Source of the DNA: JAFLCL01 sp964502175
Lineage (GTDB): Bacteria > Myxococcota_A > Polyangia > Polyangiales > Sandaracinaceae
NCBI GenBank assembly: GCA_964502175.1
Contig: CAZCVE010000026.1
Coordinates: forward strand, 52,878 to 116,877
Direction of reading: 5' to 3'
DNA length: 64,000 bases
Below are positions 17,263 to 25,356 of the stretch, piece by piece. How positions within the stretch are numbered: position 1 is the first letter of the stretch; every line of letters starts with the position of its first letter. The notes below the pieces were generated by a model, which was not told the origin of the DNA, did no database searches, and was given only the letters and a program-made list of their open reading frames with translations. The translations under genes were made by a program, and so were the position numbers.

Positions 17263-17771
17263 AGCATCCCCGTCTGCTCGACGTACTTGTCGAGCACGTA
17301 TGCTCCGTGCGGGTCGGTGAGCGCGTGGTAGCCCGATGCCTCGAACGCGATCCAACCAATGTCGGGCACCGAAGCGTACTCGCGCGCCACGCCGTAGCCG
17401 TCGAGCGCTTGCACGGCATCCGCGTCTGCTTCCGCCGTCACCTCGGCAAGGTCGGCGAGCAGTAGGACGCGGGTCGGTCTCAATCCGACGAGGTCCATGA
17501 CAGACTTCGGCCGATCGGCTTCGGCCTCTCGCGCTGCGCCGACGAAACCCTGCGTGGATGGATGCAGTTCGAGCGCGCGCACCATGTAACGGCGCAACGA
17601 ATCCACTCGCCCTGCCGCAGCGAGGGACGCCGGTCTGCGAAGGGCCGCGGAGATCGCGTGCGACCCGAGGCCGCGGACGGCAGCTTCCGCGTTGTAGATG
17701 GCCGCAAACGCCGGGCTCCTGCAGGTGTTCCCGATGCAGCAGACGAGGATCAGCTCGGGCGTCGCCGTCAT
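17187..17771 (-). CDS. Low-molecular-weight tyrosine-phosphatase-like protein
   Basis: The protein has 194 residues. The N-terminal CCIGNTCRSP is the C-x5-R-S-P phosphate-binding loop of low-molecular-weight phosphotyrosine phosphatases and arsenate reductases. TDPHG near residue 155 could supply the catalytic Asp-Pro. The middle (VGAAREAEADRPKSVMDLVG) corresponds to the usual helix region. It is longer than a typical 150-residue enzyme. It ends the minus-strand cargo operon at the left end, 10 bp after the PemK-like gene. It may act as a phosphatase in a conflict system; that is inference from context. Confidence 0.7.
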   Translation of the reverse strand: MTATPELILVCCIGNTCRSPAFAAIYNAEAAVRGLGSHAISAALRRPASLAAAGRVDSLRRYMVRALELHPSTQGFVGAAREAEADRPKSVMDLVGLRPTRVLLLADLAEVTAEADADAVQALDGYGVAREYASVPDIGWIAFEASGYHALTDPHGAYVLDKYVEQTGMLHGRVLEALGTQPRSGLSPARAGRS

Positions 17772-17781
17772 GCACCTTCCA

Positions 17782-18516
17782 CTACGTGAGAAGCAGCTCG
17801 CGGGCGATGGAGAACGCCGACGCTGGGTCGAGCGTGTCCGTGGCCAGCCACTCCATGCGCTCCCTGAGCACTGCTCGCGCGCTCTCGCTCAAGCGCAGGT
17901 CGCTGGTCTCGACTGCTAGCGATCCCGCGCCAATGGTCGCGACCTGATCGAGTCGGAACATGGACCCTTCCTTCTCCGAGCTGCCCGGCCACCTGTCCCA
18001 GTGGTACGCGGGAAACTCGCCAGCCCGAACCCGCCTCACGAACTCCGGATCGAACCCGGTGCGCTTTTCGGTCTGTTCGACTCCATACGCAGGAAGCACG
18101 GCGAGGGTTCGGCTGAACTGCCACTTCGGCTGCCCTCGTTGAATCGACTTGTCGATCGGCGGGGAGATCCCGACGACGATGCACGGGCGCTTCTTTCCGC
18201 GACTGACGAGATACGCTTCCCCGTCGTGCAGCGGAAGCGCCGCGACAGGCAGACTGGGTTGCGGCGGTTTCGACCGCACGTCGAGCGCTGTCAGCTTGAG
18301 ACGTGCTTCGCCGTGGTTGCCCGCATTGTCGGTTCTGCCTTCGACGACGAGGGTGGTTGGGTTCTCGTCCACGTGCGGAACGTAGGCCCAGACCAGTCGA
18401 CCGACGCAAAGCGACTTGTCGGTCGTGGTCTCCCACCACGGGCCCCCAACTACGTGCTGGATGGAATCATCGGGGAAGCTTGCCAAGACGCGGATGCTCC
18501 CAGATCGAAGAGTCAA
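17782..18516 (-). CDS. PemK/MazF-like candidate toxin paired with Panacea-like protein
   Basis: The protein has 244 residues. The TTG start at 18516 lies inside the upstream gene (50-bp overlap). GEAYLVSRGKKRPCIVVG resembles the MazF/PemK strand in which KxRP is followed by a hydrophobic strand, and EGSMFRLDQVATIG...SDLRLS resembles the C-terminal strand and Leu that close the same barrel. Between them lies a longer insert than in MazF. With the Panacea-like partner this looks like a toxin-antitoxin pair with a PemK-type RNase, but similarity is distant and could be wrong. Confidence 0.5.
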   Translation of the reverse strand: MTLRSGSIRVLASFPDDSIQHVVGGPWWETTTDKSLCVGRLVWAYVPHVDENPTTLVVEGRTDNAGNHGEARLKLTALDVRSKPPQPSLPVAALPLHDGEAYLVSRGKKRPCIVVGISPPIDKSIQRGQPKWQFSRTLAVLPAYGVEQTEKRTGFDPEFVRRVRAGEFPAYHWDRWPGSSEKEGSMFRLDQVATIGAGSLAVETSDLRLSESARAVLRERMEWLATDTLDPASAFSIARELLLT

Positions 18517-19267
18517 TCATCACGGCCCCGCTCTTCTGTGGCACGGGTGTGCCAGCGAGAGAATCCAGCAGGGCGGTCCCCTCTGCGTACACTTCATCGT
18601 AGCGGGGCGGTGGGTTCGCCGGAACACGCTTTGAGGGCTTCGACAGCGCGAGTTGGATGCGCTCCCTCGCCGCTTGGAGCGCGGCTTGTCGGCGCTCCGA
18701 TGCTTTCCGGGACAGCTTCTCGGGGGCCTTCGGTGCCGGGGCAACGTCTGCTTCGCCCAGCGGCTCGTCTGGCTGCTCGACCATCGACAAGTCCAGCATC
18801 TGACCGGGACGTCCCGATCGAATCGGGAGGGTGTCGTAGACGTGGTGGAGGAGCGACGCCGTGTCGGCGCCGTACCGTTTCACCTCGCGCTTCACGACGA
18901 GCGCCACGGTGGCGGGAAGTGCTTTCCCGACCTGCTCGGCGGTGGAGTCCTCCAGCTGTAGCTTCCACCGAACAGCAACCCCTCCCTGTCCCTCGAACCT
19001 CTCCTCAAGCGCGCCCAGATGCCTGATCGCCGGCTCGATCGCCTGGTAGGCTTCGACCGACCAGGGTCCGAAGTGATGGAAGGTCCACGCGACGCCGCTG
19101 TAGCTGCTGCCGGCGCCACGAGGTGACTGCGCGAAGCTCAGGTCGGCGAGGTACGCGTACTTCAGGAGGTGGATCGGCCCGAGACCAAGCGGAAGGCCGT
19201 CCATCTCCGCAGCCACCGCGAGGATGTACGCGTACACATTCTCCAGACGCTGCGCGTCGACCGTCAT
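18467..19267 (-). CDS. Panacea/SocA-like (DUF4065-type) protein, candidate antitoxin
   Basis: The protein has 266 residues. Residues 30-75 contain LLKYAYLADLSFAQ, then YSGVAWTFHHFGPWSVEAY, matching the Panacea/SocA pattern of an LLK-YLAD helix followed by a G-W-xxGP motif. Panacea domains act as versatile antitoxins next to unrelated toxins. A Lys/Arg/Ala helical stretch (KLSRKASERRQAALQAARER) and a C-terminal tail (PRYDEVYAEGTALLD) follow. It is the first gene of the three-gene cargo operon, with a perfect 10-bp inverted repeat 40 bp upstream of its start. Confidence 0.6.
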   Translation of the reverse strand: MTVDAQRLENVYAYILAVAAEMDGLPLGLGPIHLLKYAYLADLSFAQSPRGAGSSYSGVAWTFHHFGPWSVEAYQAIEPAIRHLGALEERFEGQGGVAVRWKLQLEDSTAEQVGKALPATVALVVKREVKRYGADTASLLHHVYDTLPIRSGRPGQMLDLSMVEQPDEPLGEADVAPAPKAPEKLSRKASERRQAALQAARERIQLALSKPSKRVPANPPPRYDEVYAEGTALLDSLAGTPVPQKSGAVMIDSSIWEHPRLGKLPR

Positions 19268-19306
19268 CGCATCGGTATGAGACTGCGCATCGCGAGGACT
19301 TGGCCC

Positions 19307-19330
19307 GCTCCTGGACCAACGTCCAGGAGC
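19307..19330. promoter_or_regulatory. Perfect inverted repeat upstream of the Panacea-like operon
   Basis: GCTCCTGGAC-CAAC-GTCCAGGAGC is a perfect 10-bp stem with a 4-bp loop, without a T-run. It sits 40 bp upstream of the 19267 start, where an autoregulatory operator of a toxin-antitoxin operon would be expected. It could also be a terminator-like hairpin for leftward readthrough. Confidence 0.55.
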
Positions 19331-19465
19331 GCTAGGGATGCAACGCCCCCGAGCCCCGCGTGTGGGTAGCCCATGGCGGGAACGTAGAAGGGGAGCCGAA
19401 GGCCGTCAACCGGCCCGTGACCGCAACCAGTTGCGCCGAGCGCGCCTTCGTGTCACGCGCGTCCC

Positions 19466-19660
19466 GTGGACCCCGTCACGCGAAGCGTCACGGCGCCGAG
19501 CACGGCGGACGTCGAGGCGCAGGTCGCCGCGATGCGAGACGACGCGACCGACGGGCATGCGGCGCGCGTGCTGCTGCTCGGGTGGCGCGACCACCCTGCG
19601 ATCGATCTGAGCGACGAGACGCGGACGCTGATCGAGGAAGCCGTCGGGCCGCGGTCCTGA
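19466..19660 (+). CDS. Small protein of unknown function
   Basis: The protein has 64 residues from a GTG start. It is acidic and helical (DVEAQVAAMRDDATDGHAARVLLLGWRDHPAIDLSD), with high third-position GC supporting coding. The start has no strong ribosome-binding site. It lies divergently from the cargo operon. I do not recognise it. Confidence 0.45.
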   Translation: MDPVTRSVTAPSTADVEAQVAAMRDDATDGHAARVLLLGWRDHPAIDLSDETRTLIEEAVGPRS

Positions 19661-19705
19661 TGAGTGCTGGTTGCCCCGAGAGGGCGCATCCGCTATCCGA
19701 ACTGC

Positions 19706-20200
19706 ATGCCACGCATGCAATTTGAGGAAGATGCAAGCCACCAGGTTGGTGCTGTCGCCAGCGCGATCGCCGACGTGAGGCGTCGCCGCGACGAGTGGGA
19801 CCAGATGAGCAAGCGGGTCTACGAGGCCTTGGAACGTATCGCGGCAGTCCTGAATGAGGCGGGTCGCGGCGAACGCAAGGTGACGCTGACGCCCGGCGGC
19901 ACGAAGGGAAGTGGCCGGACCTACACCATCGCTTTCGAGCGCACGCCGACGGGGCTCGGTGATGTGGTGGAAGACGGTGCAGCTCTCATCATCGCCCCCA
20001 CCCTGAGCGGGAAGATTCGGTTCGCCTACCAACCCGCGCGCCTCCATGACGTTCACGAACCGGCGCCCACGCCGCGCGAAGACGTGTTGGGGGCGTACGA
20101 GCCTCTTGCAGTCACGGCCGATCGCTGCTGGGAGATGATCGCCGAGTTCGCCGAGCGAGCCCGCACTGAGCACTGGTCGCTCGCTGATGACGCGGACTAG
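19706..20200 (+). CDS. Hypothetical phage protein
   Basis: The protein has 164 residues from the ATG at 19706; 19715 is also possible, and a longer GTG frame from 19664 is less likely. The N-terminal third is helical (VGAVASAIADVRRRRDEWDQM). The middle has strand-like, Gly/Thr-rich sequence (KVTLTPGGTKGSGRTYTIAF). The C-terminus is helical (CWEMIAEFAERARTEHW). It is followed 9 bp later by another small gene with a good AGGAG. No family is recognised. Confidence 0.55.
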   Translation: MPRMQFEEDASHQVGAVASAIADVRRRRDEWDQMSKRVYEALERIAAVLNEAGRGERKVTLTPGGTKGSGRTYTIAFERTPTGLGDVVEDGAALIIAPTLSGKIRFAYQPARLHDVHEPAPTPREDVLGAYEPLAVTADRCWEMIAEFAERARTEHWSLADDAD

Positions 20201-20209
20201 GAGTGCGCG

Positions 20210-20536
20210 ATGGACTACGGCAACACGATCGAACGCGTGGAGGCGATGATCCAGGCCCTGCCGTCCGACGAGCAGTCGGATGCACGAGATGTCGTGAGGA
20301 TCGCGCGCGACCTGGCGGGACGTCGGCTAGTGGGGAGTGGGCGCGAGGTGTATCCGTCCGACCTCGACGACCAGTCGTGGCTGACGACCCTGGTGCAGGG
20401 CCCAGCCCCGTCGGCGAAGGGACGGCCCGCTTGGGACCTGGCAGCCGCCGCGCTCGCAGACCTCAACGTGGACGTGTCCGCGTTCCAGCAGGCCATCCGC
20501 GCCTGCGTTCTGAACCTCGCAACGTTCGGGCGCTAG
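20210..20536 (+). CDS. Hypothetical small phage protein
   Basis: The protein has 108 residues. AGGAG eight bases upstream of the ATG supports the start. The sequence is acidic and mostly helical (TIERVEAMIQALPSDEQSDA, AWDLAAAALADLNVDVSAF). It ends converging on the minus-strand gene at 20533 with a 4-bp overlap. The function is unknown. Confidence 0.6.
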   Translation: MDYGNTIERVEAMIQALPSDEQSDARDVVRIARDLAGRRLVGSGREVYPSDLDDQSWLTTLVQGPAPSAKGRPAWDLAAAALADLNVDVSAFQQAIRACVLNLATFGR

Positions 20537-20760
20537 TCGCGCTGCGCGAAGTCCGCGTTCGTCACACGTACGGTCGAAGGCACTCCGCCGGCCTCGGCGA
20601 TCTTCCGCTCCGCGACCGCGCGGCAAGCGTCGGCGCCGTGATCCTCGACTGCCTCGACGGAGAACTGCGCCGTGACCCTCACCCCGTCGCACATCGCCGT
20701 GTGGACCTCCAAGAACCCCTCGGGATCTATCCGCGCTCCGATCCAACTGATCGCCATCAT
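20533..20760 (-). CDS. DUF1488-like small protein
   Basis: The protein has 75 residues from the ATG at 20760; the second ATG at 20757 is equally possible. The pattern WIGARIDPEGFLEVHTAMCDGVRVTAQFSVEAVEDHG resembles DUF1488 proteins, where a substrate-like F-A-x-DG-x-V-x-C/A-x-I strand pair precedes a helix starting E-A-L-x-D. These are small proteins of unknown function common on mobile elements. It is transcribed from the repeat-rich spacer at 20786-20933. Confidence 0.5.
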   Translation of the reverse strand: MMAISWIGARIDPEGFLEVHTAMCDGVRVTAQFSVEAVEDHGADACRAVAERKIAEAGGVPSTVRVTNADFAQRD

Positions 20761-20785
20761 GAAACGGTAGCACGCACTCGACACC

Positions 20786-20846
20786 GACCGGAAACCGGAG
20801 GAAAGGGCGACCGGAAACCGGAGGAAAGGGCGACCGGTTTCCGGAG
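20786..20846. repeat. Iteron-like 23-bp direct repeats with palindromic core
   Basis: Two exact 23-bp copies are adjacent (20786-20808, 20809-20831), each containing CCGGAAACCGG. A third partial copy follows with the core inverted (CCGGTTTCCGG, from 20834). The array lies between a winged-helix gene and its downstream neighbour, consistent with an operator cluster or replication iterons for that protein. Confidence 0.75.
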
Positions 20847-20933
20847 AACCCTATGACTCCCTCTGGAAGAGAATCCGGGAGAGAATCCCGAGGGCGCCCG
20901 CGCTCAGCGCGCGAGCGATCCGCGGGGCGTAGA

Positions 20934-21803
20934 TCATCCCCAGCCCACCACACGGGGAGAGAGGGAGGGAGAGGGGGCGGCAGCGGGTAGATCCCGAGAA
21001 AGACCGCGCGGCGCGTCATCGACGTCGTCGGCGACGTGGCCGCCGTCAACAAGCCAGCATGGGATCGGAGCTGGGAGGGGTCGCATGCCGTCGCGAAGCG
21101 CGCCCGCAGCGTGAAGCCACGACGCCGCGCGCACCGCGTACGCCGTCGCGCCGGGCGCATCGAGACGGGCGAGGAGACCAGCACCAACGGCACGCGAGAC
21201 CGTATCGATCGCAGACGAACGCGCGATGCCGAGCGCGGTCGCGACCTCAGGGAGCGGAAGGGGACGCGGACCACCATCGCCGGAGCGCCACGCGATGAAG
21301 GCCACGAGAAGCGCGAGCTCCGGGCCGTGTGCTCGCACGAGTGCGGAGGGGACGTGCACGATCGGTCCGACGGGGGGCGCGACCCGGTAGCGGGTCGGAC
21401 GACGGCACGGCGGCGAGGGACTGCGCCGATCTGGACGGGCGATCGTGAGAAGACCCGCACGCGCCAAATGATCACGAGCGCGTGTGATCGCGGTCGCGGA
21501 CGTGCCGACCGACGCCGCGAGCTCCTCCGCAGACGGACCGGCGAGGAAGTCGTCCCGATCCGAGCCTCGATCGTTGGAGACGGTGCGCAGCAGGGCCAGG
21601 AGCACCTTGCTGGGGGCACGAAGACCGCGAAGAGCCAGCTCCTCCGCGGTCAGGGCGAGGTAGCGGAACGTCGGCCGCTGGACCCCGTCGCGACGCTCAT
21701 AGAGCACGACCCCAAAGTCTGGACGCGGCCACGGACCGCGAAGAACTGGAGCGACCTGCGAGGACGGATGGTCAGGGACCGGCGAACAGGATAGAGTAGA
21801 CAT
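20934..21803 (-). CDS. Winged-helix DNA-binding protein, possible replication or regulatory protein
   Basis: The protein has 289 residues. Two helix-turn-helix units are visible: PSAEELAASVGTSATAITRA with the wing LARAGLLTIARP (about 90-125), and LPEVATALGIARSSAIDTVS with AVGAGLLARLD (about 185-220). The preceding KVLLALLRTVSND helix fits MarR/RepA-like or primosomal initiator folds. The C-terminus is Pro/Ser-rich. It is the only candidate replication protein in the element and lies next to the iteron-like repeats. A pure transcriptional regulator is the alternative. Confidence 0.6.
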   Translation of the reverse strand: MSTLSCSPVPDHPSSQVAPVLRGPWPRPDFGVVLYERRDGVQRPTFRYLALTAEELALRGLRAPSKVLLALLRTVSNDRGSDRDDFLAGPSAEELAASVGTSATAITRARDHLARAGLLTIARPDRRSPSPPCRRPTRYRVAPPVGPIVHVPSALVRAHGPELALLVAFIAWRSGDGGPRPLPLPEVATALGIARSSAIDTVSRAVGAGLLARLDAPGATAYAVRAASWLHAAGALRDGMRPLPAPIPCWLVDGGHVADDVDDAPRGLSRDLPAAAPSPSLSPRVVGWG

Positions 21804-21862
21804 GTCGCGGCGCCTCCACGCGCCAGAAGCGACACCCGCAGCCCGAGAGGGCGATCCGAAGT

Positions 21863-21938
21863 CACGAGGTACGAACTCGTGGCGCCGGAGCGGTGTGCGC
21901 GAAGGTCACAATGGCATCCAGCGCACCGGGGCTGTCAA
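21863..21938 (-). promoter_or_regulatory. Candidate promoter and hairpin upstream of the winged-helix gene
   Basis: On the minus strand a perfect TTGACA lies at 21938-21933, with a weak CATTGT -10-like hexamer 18 bp downstream. Between it and the 21803 start is an inverted repeat, CACGAG-7 nt-CTCGTG (21863-21881), which may be an operator. The -10 match is poor. Confidence 0.35.
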
Positions 21939-21970
21939 TAAGCAACAATCAGTTCGTCAAGAGTTTACGC

Positions 21971-22513
21971 CTAGCGTGGTTCGTCAAGAGTCTGCTTCGC
22001 GGCATGGTACCGAGCGCGGTTGCAGGCGCGGCAGCGCTTGTCAGCCCTCGGTCCGAAGTAGCAGTTGTCGGCCGTGTACGCGTGGCCGCGTGGGCAGTGA
22101 GAACGAGTCGGCATCGCGCGATTGCTCGACTGCTGGATCGAGGTGGCCCACCGCACGTTCGCCGACCAGCCGCGGGCTCGACAGTCATCGCATGAGCCGC
22201 ACGAGTAGTGCGACGCCCGGCCAGCGATGCGGTCGACGGTCATGTGCTTCCGCGCCGTGCTGGACGTCGGATCCGAGGGAGCGACACCGAGCGTCGCGAG
22301 GAAACCGTCGAACGACATCAGCCGCCCGCAGACGCGCACGCCGAGACCGCCATAACGCGCGAAGTTCGGTGCCCTCGGGTTGAGGACGCGCTGCTTCATC
22401 AGTTGCCAGGATGCGTACGTCGGCGAACGACCACGGCGGCGGGTCCCGTCGCCAGCCCAGTTGTGCGTTGAGGAAACGGAGCCGTGTAGCGTCGCGTCGT
22501 TCCGATGAGTCAT
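21971..22513 (-). CDS. HNH homing endonuclease (phage type)
   Basis: The protein has 180 residues. TYASWQLMKQRVLNP...YGGLGVRVCGRLMSFDGFLATLG is the classic start of phage HNH homing endonucleases (Y-x-x-W-x-x-M-x-x-R ... YGGxGIxVC ... SFxxFxxxxG). MTVDRI and NVRWATSIQQSSNRA follow as in the family. A C-terminal zinc knuckle (CPRGHAYTADNC...RCRACNRAR) is present. It sits alone on the minus strand between the winged-helix and methylase genes, as free-standing homing endonucleases do. It is probably an active DNA nickase. Confidence 0.85.
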   Translation of the reverse strand: MTHRNDATLHGSVSSTHNWAGDGTRRRGRSPTYASWQLMKQRVLNPRAPNFARYGGLGVRVCGRLMSFDGFLATLGVAPSDPTSSTARKHMTVDRIAGRASHYSCGSCDDCRARGWSANVRWATSIQQSSNRAMPTRSHCPRGHAYTADNCYFGPRADKRCRACNRARYHAAKQTLDEPR

Positions 22514-22614
22514 CGAGAATCTATGGCACGCAAAGAGGGCAACAGAAGATCTCGATCGCGTGAGCGTTCCGAAAGTGCTTTACGCAGGACTCGCGCGTCT
22601 TCACAACAACATGG

Positions 22615-22788
22615 ATGGACAAGCAAGGTGACGGGGCTCTTGCACTACGTGCTTCCGGTTGCGCAGACGCAGCGCAGCAGGCGGAGGAGGCGTCCCTCCG
22701 GTTGAACGCTGCCCTCGACTCGTACGCTCGCACCGTTCGTGACGGCCTTGCCCGGATTCGCGAGGCCCTTCGGACCCGGAGGGTCTGA
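22615..22788 (+). CDS. Small helical protein upstream of the methylase
   Basis: The protein has 57 residues (MDKQGDGALALRASG start). The second half is an amphipathic helix (EEASLRLNAALDSYARTVRD). Its TGA overlaps the methylase ATG (TGATG), which supports translation and co-expression. No family is recognised. Confidence 0.6.
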   Translation: MDKQGDGALALRASGCADAAQQAEEASLRLNAALDSYARTVRDGLARIREALRTRRV

Positions 22789-23549
22789 TGCAGCTCTCCG
22801 CCGCAGTTCTCGATGTACTTTCTCGCGCAGAGTGCACGGGCGACCGCGTCGTCCTCACGGGGATGCTCGACCGGAAGCTGTACGCGCGGACGAACGATGC
22901 GCTGGAGGCGCTTGGCGGCCGATGGAATCGGAAAGCGAAAGCCCACGTGTTCTCCTCGGGGACGGATGCTTCGTCGCTGATCGACCTCGCGATCACGGCG
23001 GGCAACGTCGTCACACCGAAAGACCTCGGCTTCTTCCCGACACCGGCGGGTCTCGCGCAGCGCCTTGTCGACGAGCTTCGCGTCGAACCGGGCGACACGG
23101 TGCTGGAGCCGAGCGCGGGTGACGGTGCACTCGTTCGACCGCTACTCGCGGCCGGTGCCATGGTGGTGGCGGTTGAGCGCGATCCGAAGCGTCGCCAGTC
23201 ACTGATCGATCTCGCAGCGGTGGAGCCGCGTCTCACCGTGAGCGGCGCTGACGACTTCATGTCTGTCGAGGCGCAGCCCGTTGACCACGTGGCGATGAAC
23301 CCGCCGTTTCTGAAGTCGGGCCTCGGAGACCACCTCGATCACGTGCGACACGCGTACTCGATGCTCCGGCCGGGCGGACGACTCGGGGCGATCATGCCTG
23401 CGAGCATCGAGTTCCGGCAGGACCGCCGACACCGCGAGTTTCGCGCGTGGTCCGAGGCGCGAGGGACGATCGAGTCGCTGCCCGAAGGCTCGTTCAAGGC
23501 GTCGGGCACGGGGGTGCGGACGTGTCTCGTGATGCTCACTGGGGAGTAG
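22788..23549 (+). CDS. Phage N6-adenine-type DNA methyltransferase
   Basis: The protein has 253 residues. Motif I is VLEPSAGDGALV (about 103-114), an acidic VERD gives motif II, and the catalytic motif IV is NPPF (about 168). The N-terminal 75 residues (ARTNDALEALGGRWNRKAKA) resemble the small domain found before many phage methylases. It likely methylates adenine, with no partner restriction enzyme visible, so it may protect phage DNA from host restriction. It is translationally coupled to the small gene upstream. Confidence 0.88.
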   Translation: MQLSAAVLDVLSRAECTGDRVVLTGMLDRKLYARTNDALEALGGRWNRKAKAHVFSSGTDASSLIDLAITAGNVVTPKDLGFFPTPAGLAQRLVDELRVEPGDTVLEPSAGDGALVRPLLAAGAMVVAVERDPKRRQSLIDLAAVEPRLTVSGADDFMSVEAQPVDHVAMNPPFLKSGLGDHLDHVRHAYSMLRPGGRLGAIMPASIEFRQDRRHREFRAWSEARGTIESLPEGSFKASGTGVRTCLVMLTGE

Positions 23550-23552
23550 AGC

Positions 23553-23972
23553 GTGGCGGACCTCTGGAACCCCCACTGGCTCTGCTACTCGGCCGCGCAC
23601 GGGCATCACCCGGCGTTGATGCTGGATGTCGACGAGCAGACATGGCCGGGCGGGAAGATGGCGGGGTTCATCACGTGGATGAATCGTCGTTGGAGCGACT
23701 GGGCGAAGCTCCGCGGCTTCAGGATCAACCCCTCGGGGCGAGATCGGGCGGGCAGGCCCGACTCGTTCCTGGGACCAGCCGACGAGGCCGACTTCCAGGG
23801 TTGGCTGCGAGGCACGACGTTCAGGCTTCGCGACCGCGGTCTGTTCGGTCAGGCGATCTCGTCGCGGGTCGAGCACACCGACGACTGCTCGCACATGACG
23901 CCGCCCGATTGTCGATGCTGCTGCGGGGCGGATGCGGCGGAGCGAGCGCCATACCTCGTGAGGGAGTCATGA
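23553..23972 (+). CDS. Hypothetical phage protein
   Basis: The protein has 139 residues from a GTG start 3 bp after the methylase. The N-terminus is Trp/His-rich (LWNPHWLCYSAAHGHHPALM). The C-terminal half ends with a Cys/His cluster (HTDDCSHMTPPDCRCCCGAD) that may bind zinc. The next start overlaps its stop (ATGA). The role is unknown. Confidence 0.65.
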   Translation: MADLWNPHWLCYSAAHGHHPALMLDVDEQTWPGGKMAGFITWMNRRWSDWAKLRGFRINPSGRDRAGRPDSFLGPADEADFQGWLRGTTFRLRDRGLFGQAISSRVEHTDDCSHMTPPDCRCCCGADAAERAPYLVRES

Positions 23973-24163
23973 CGGTCGCCGTCGACATCGAGCTCGACGC
24001 CGGGCGCGTGTCCGGCAGGGTCATCCGGAGTCGGCGGCACTCGCTCCGTGTGCGGCCTGGGCCGAGCGGCGTGATCGCCTACGTCTTGCTGCTCGTCCAC
24101 GTCGATGGCGAAGACGAGCCGCGCTGGGTCGCGGCAGAGCGAGTCGCGGGGGCGTGGTCATGA
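23969..24163 (+). CDS. Small beta-rich phage protein
   Basis: The protein has 64 residues. Alternating strands (TVAVDIELDAGRVSGRVI, VIAYVLLLVHVDGEDEPRWV) suggest a small barrel. It starts with ATGA overlapping the previous gene and ends with ATGA overlapping the next, so it is firmly within an operon. The function is unknown. Confidence 0.65.
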   Translation: MTVAVDIELDAGRVSGRVIRSRRHSLRVRPGPSGVIAYVLLLVHVDGEDEPRWVAAERVAGAWS

Positions 24164-24636
24164 CCGCCCAGCGGTCACTCCCCTTCGCGGGTGCGTCGCG
24201 TGAGTCGCGCTGGACGTACCGCTGTGGCACGCCCGACCGCTCAGGTCTCGCTCGCTACACGCATCTGATTCGCTGGGGATGGGACACCGACGAGACGATG
24301 GCGCGCGGAGCTGGGAAACGCGACTCGCAGCACTGGCGTCGCGCGGGGAGCGTCGAGCACTTCGTTGAGGCCATCCGCACGCTCATGCGCGACGGTCACG
24401 CGCGGACGTTCCATCGGATGTGCGTCGAGCTGACGGGCACCTCCGCCGACGTGTGGTTCGAGAAGCAGCCCGATCTCGCGCTGTGGCGCCTCGTCGAGGT
24501 CGGAGAACTCTGGTGGACTTGTGAAGAAGGCGCGACCTTCTTCCTTCACGCCGATGCGGTGGAGCGTGGAGCTACGGGCGAGGTTGGAGGAAGCCGGCTC
24601 GGATGCCGTGACTCTCTGCAGCGCGCCTCGCGATGA
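24160..24636 (+). CDS. Hypothetical phage protein
   Basis: The protein has 158 residues from the ATG at 24160, which overlaps the preceding stop. It has W-rich and charged segments (HLIRWGWDTDETMARGAGKR, VEHFVEAIRTLMRDGHARTF, DLALWRLVEVGELWWTCEE). The last 20 codons overlap the convergent minus-strand gene by 65 bp, so the true 3' end may be altered or the overlap genuine. No family is recognised. Confidence 0.6.
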   Translation: MTAQRSLPFAGASRESRWTYRCGTPDRSGLARYTHLIRWGWDTDETMARGAGKRDSQHWRRAGSVEHFVEAIRTLMRDGHARTFHRMCVELTGTSADVWFEKQPDLALWRLVEVGELWWTCEEGATFFLHADAVERGATGEVGGSRLGCRDSLQRASR

Positions 24637-25300
24637 TCGCAGGACGGAGAAACTCGTGTTCGCTCGGATACATCTCTCGGAACACCGTAAGAGTCGCGTC
24701 GAGACCGGCGTACAGCATGTAGGCATGCATCTCGAACATCTCGGTGGCCAGCTCGCGCTTGAAGTGCGGGATGGGGTCCAGTCCCCCGAAGCCGTCGTCC
24801 GACCAGATCCTGAGCGTCGATTCCAGGACGTTGATTCGCGACGGATGCGCGAGCGCGTTGAGCTTCCCGTACAGCGGCTGCGTCCCCGGCGGCGCTTCCT
24901 TCGCGTTCGGGGTGACGCCGTGCTTGTGGGTTCCCTTCATGACCTCGCCGATTCTGGCCAAGGACTCGAAGTCCTGCTTCAGCGCCGCCGCGGCCTTGGC
25001 GTATTGGCCCTCCGAGATCAGTCGTTCGGTCACCGGCAGACCCTGCGCGAAGGCGCAGATGAGCACGAGGCGATCGCTCACGGACGGGTTGGTGAGGCCG
25101 CGACGGGCGGGGGGCTCCCAGAGCAGGTGAGCGATTCCACTCAGCGCCGCGAGACGCATCAGTCGCAGGTCGTCGCCGTACGCCTCCTCGGACTCCCTGC
25201 GAATCTCCGCGCTGCGAGTGGCCACGAGTCGCTCGTACCGGTACGCCGGTTCGAGAAACTTCTTCGCGAGTTCGTTCCCGTCGTTGGTGTCTTCGGACAT
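24572..25300 (-). CDS. Minus-strand cargo protein, all-helical, unknown
   Basis: The protein has 242 residues and runs against the plus-strand early genes. It is almost entirely helical. Notable parts are GQYAKAAAALKQDFESLARI and KLNALAHPSRINVLES, a pattern seen in DUF5677/AbiV-like helical proteins, where a small helix with H-P-S precedes a Leu-rich helix. It is probably a moron, that is an independently expressed cargo gene. Abortive-infection function is only a guess. Confidence 0.6.
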   Translation of the reverse strand: MSEDTNDGNELAKKFLEPAYRYERLVATRSAEIRRESEEAYGDDLRLMRLAALSGIAHLLWEPPARRGLTNPSVSDRLVLICAFAQGLPVTERLISEGQYAKAAAALKQDFESLARIGEVMKGTHKHGVTPNAKEAPPGTQPLYGKLNALAHPSRINVLESTLRIWSDDGFGGLDPIPHFKRELATEMFEMHAYMLYAGLDATLTVFREMYPSEHEFLRPAIIARRAAESHGIRAGFLQPRP

Positions 25301-25356
25301 CGCGCAACCTCCTCACAGACTCGTGTACGGCGGATGGTACCGCGCTGCGGGGCTGC

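Noticed and set aside
21893..22195. A 100-codon plus-strand gene
   Set aside because: It overlaps the HNH endonuclease on the other strand, which has strong family motifs.
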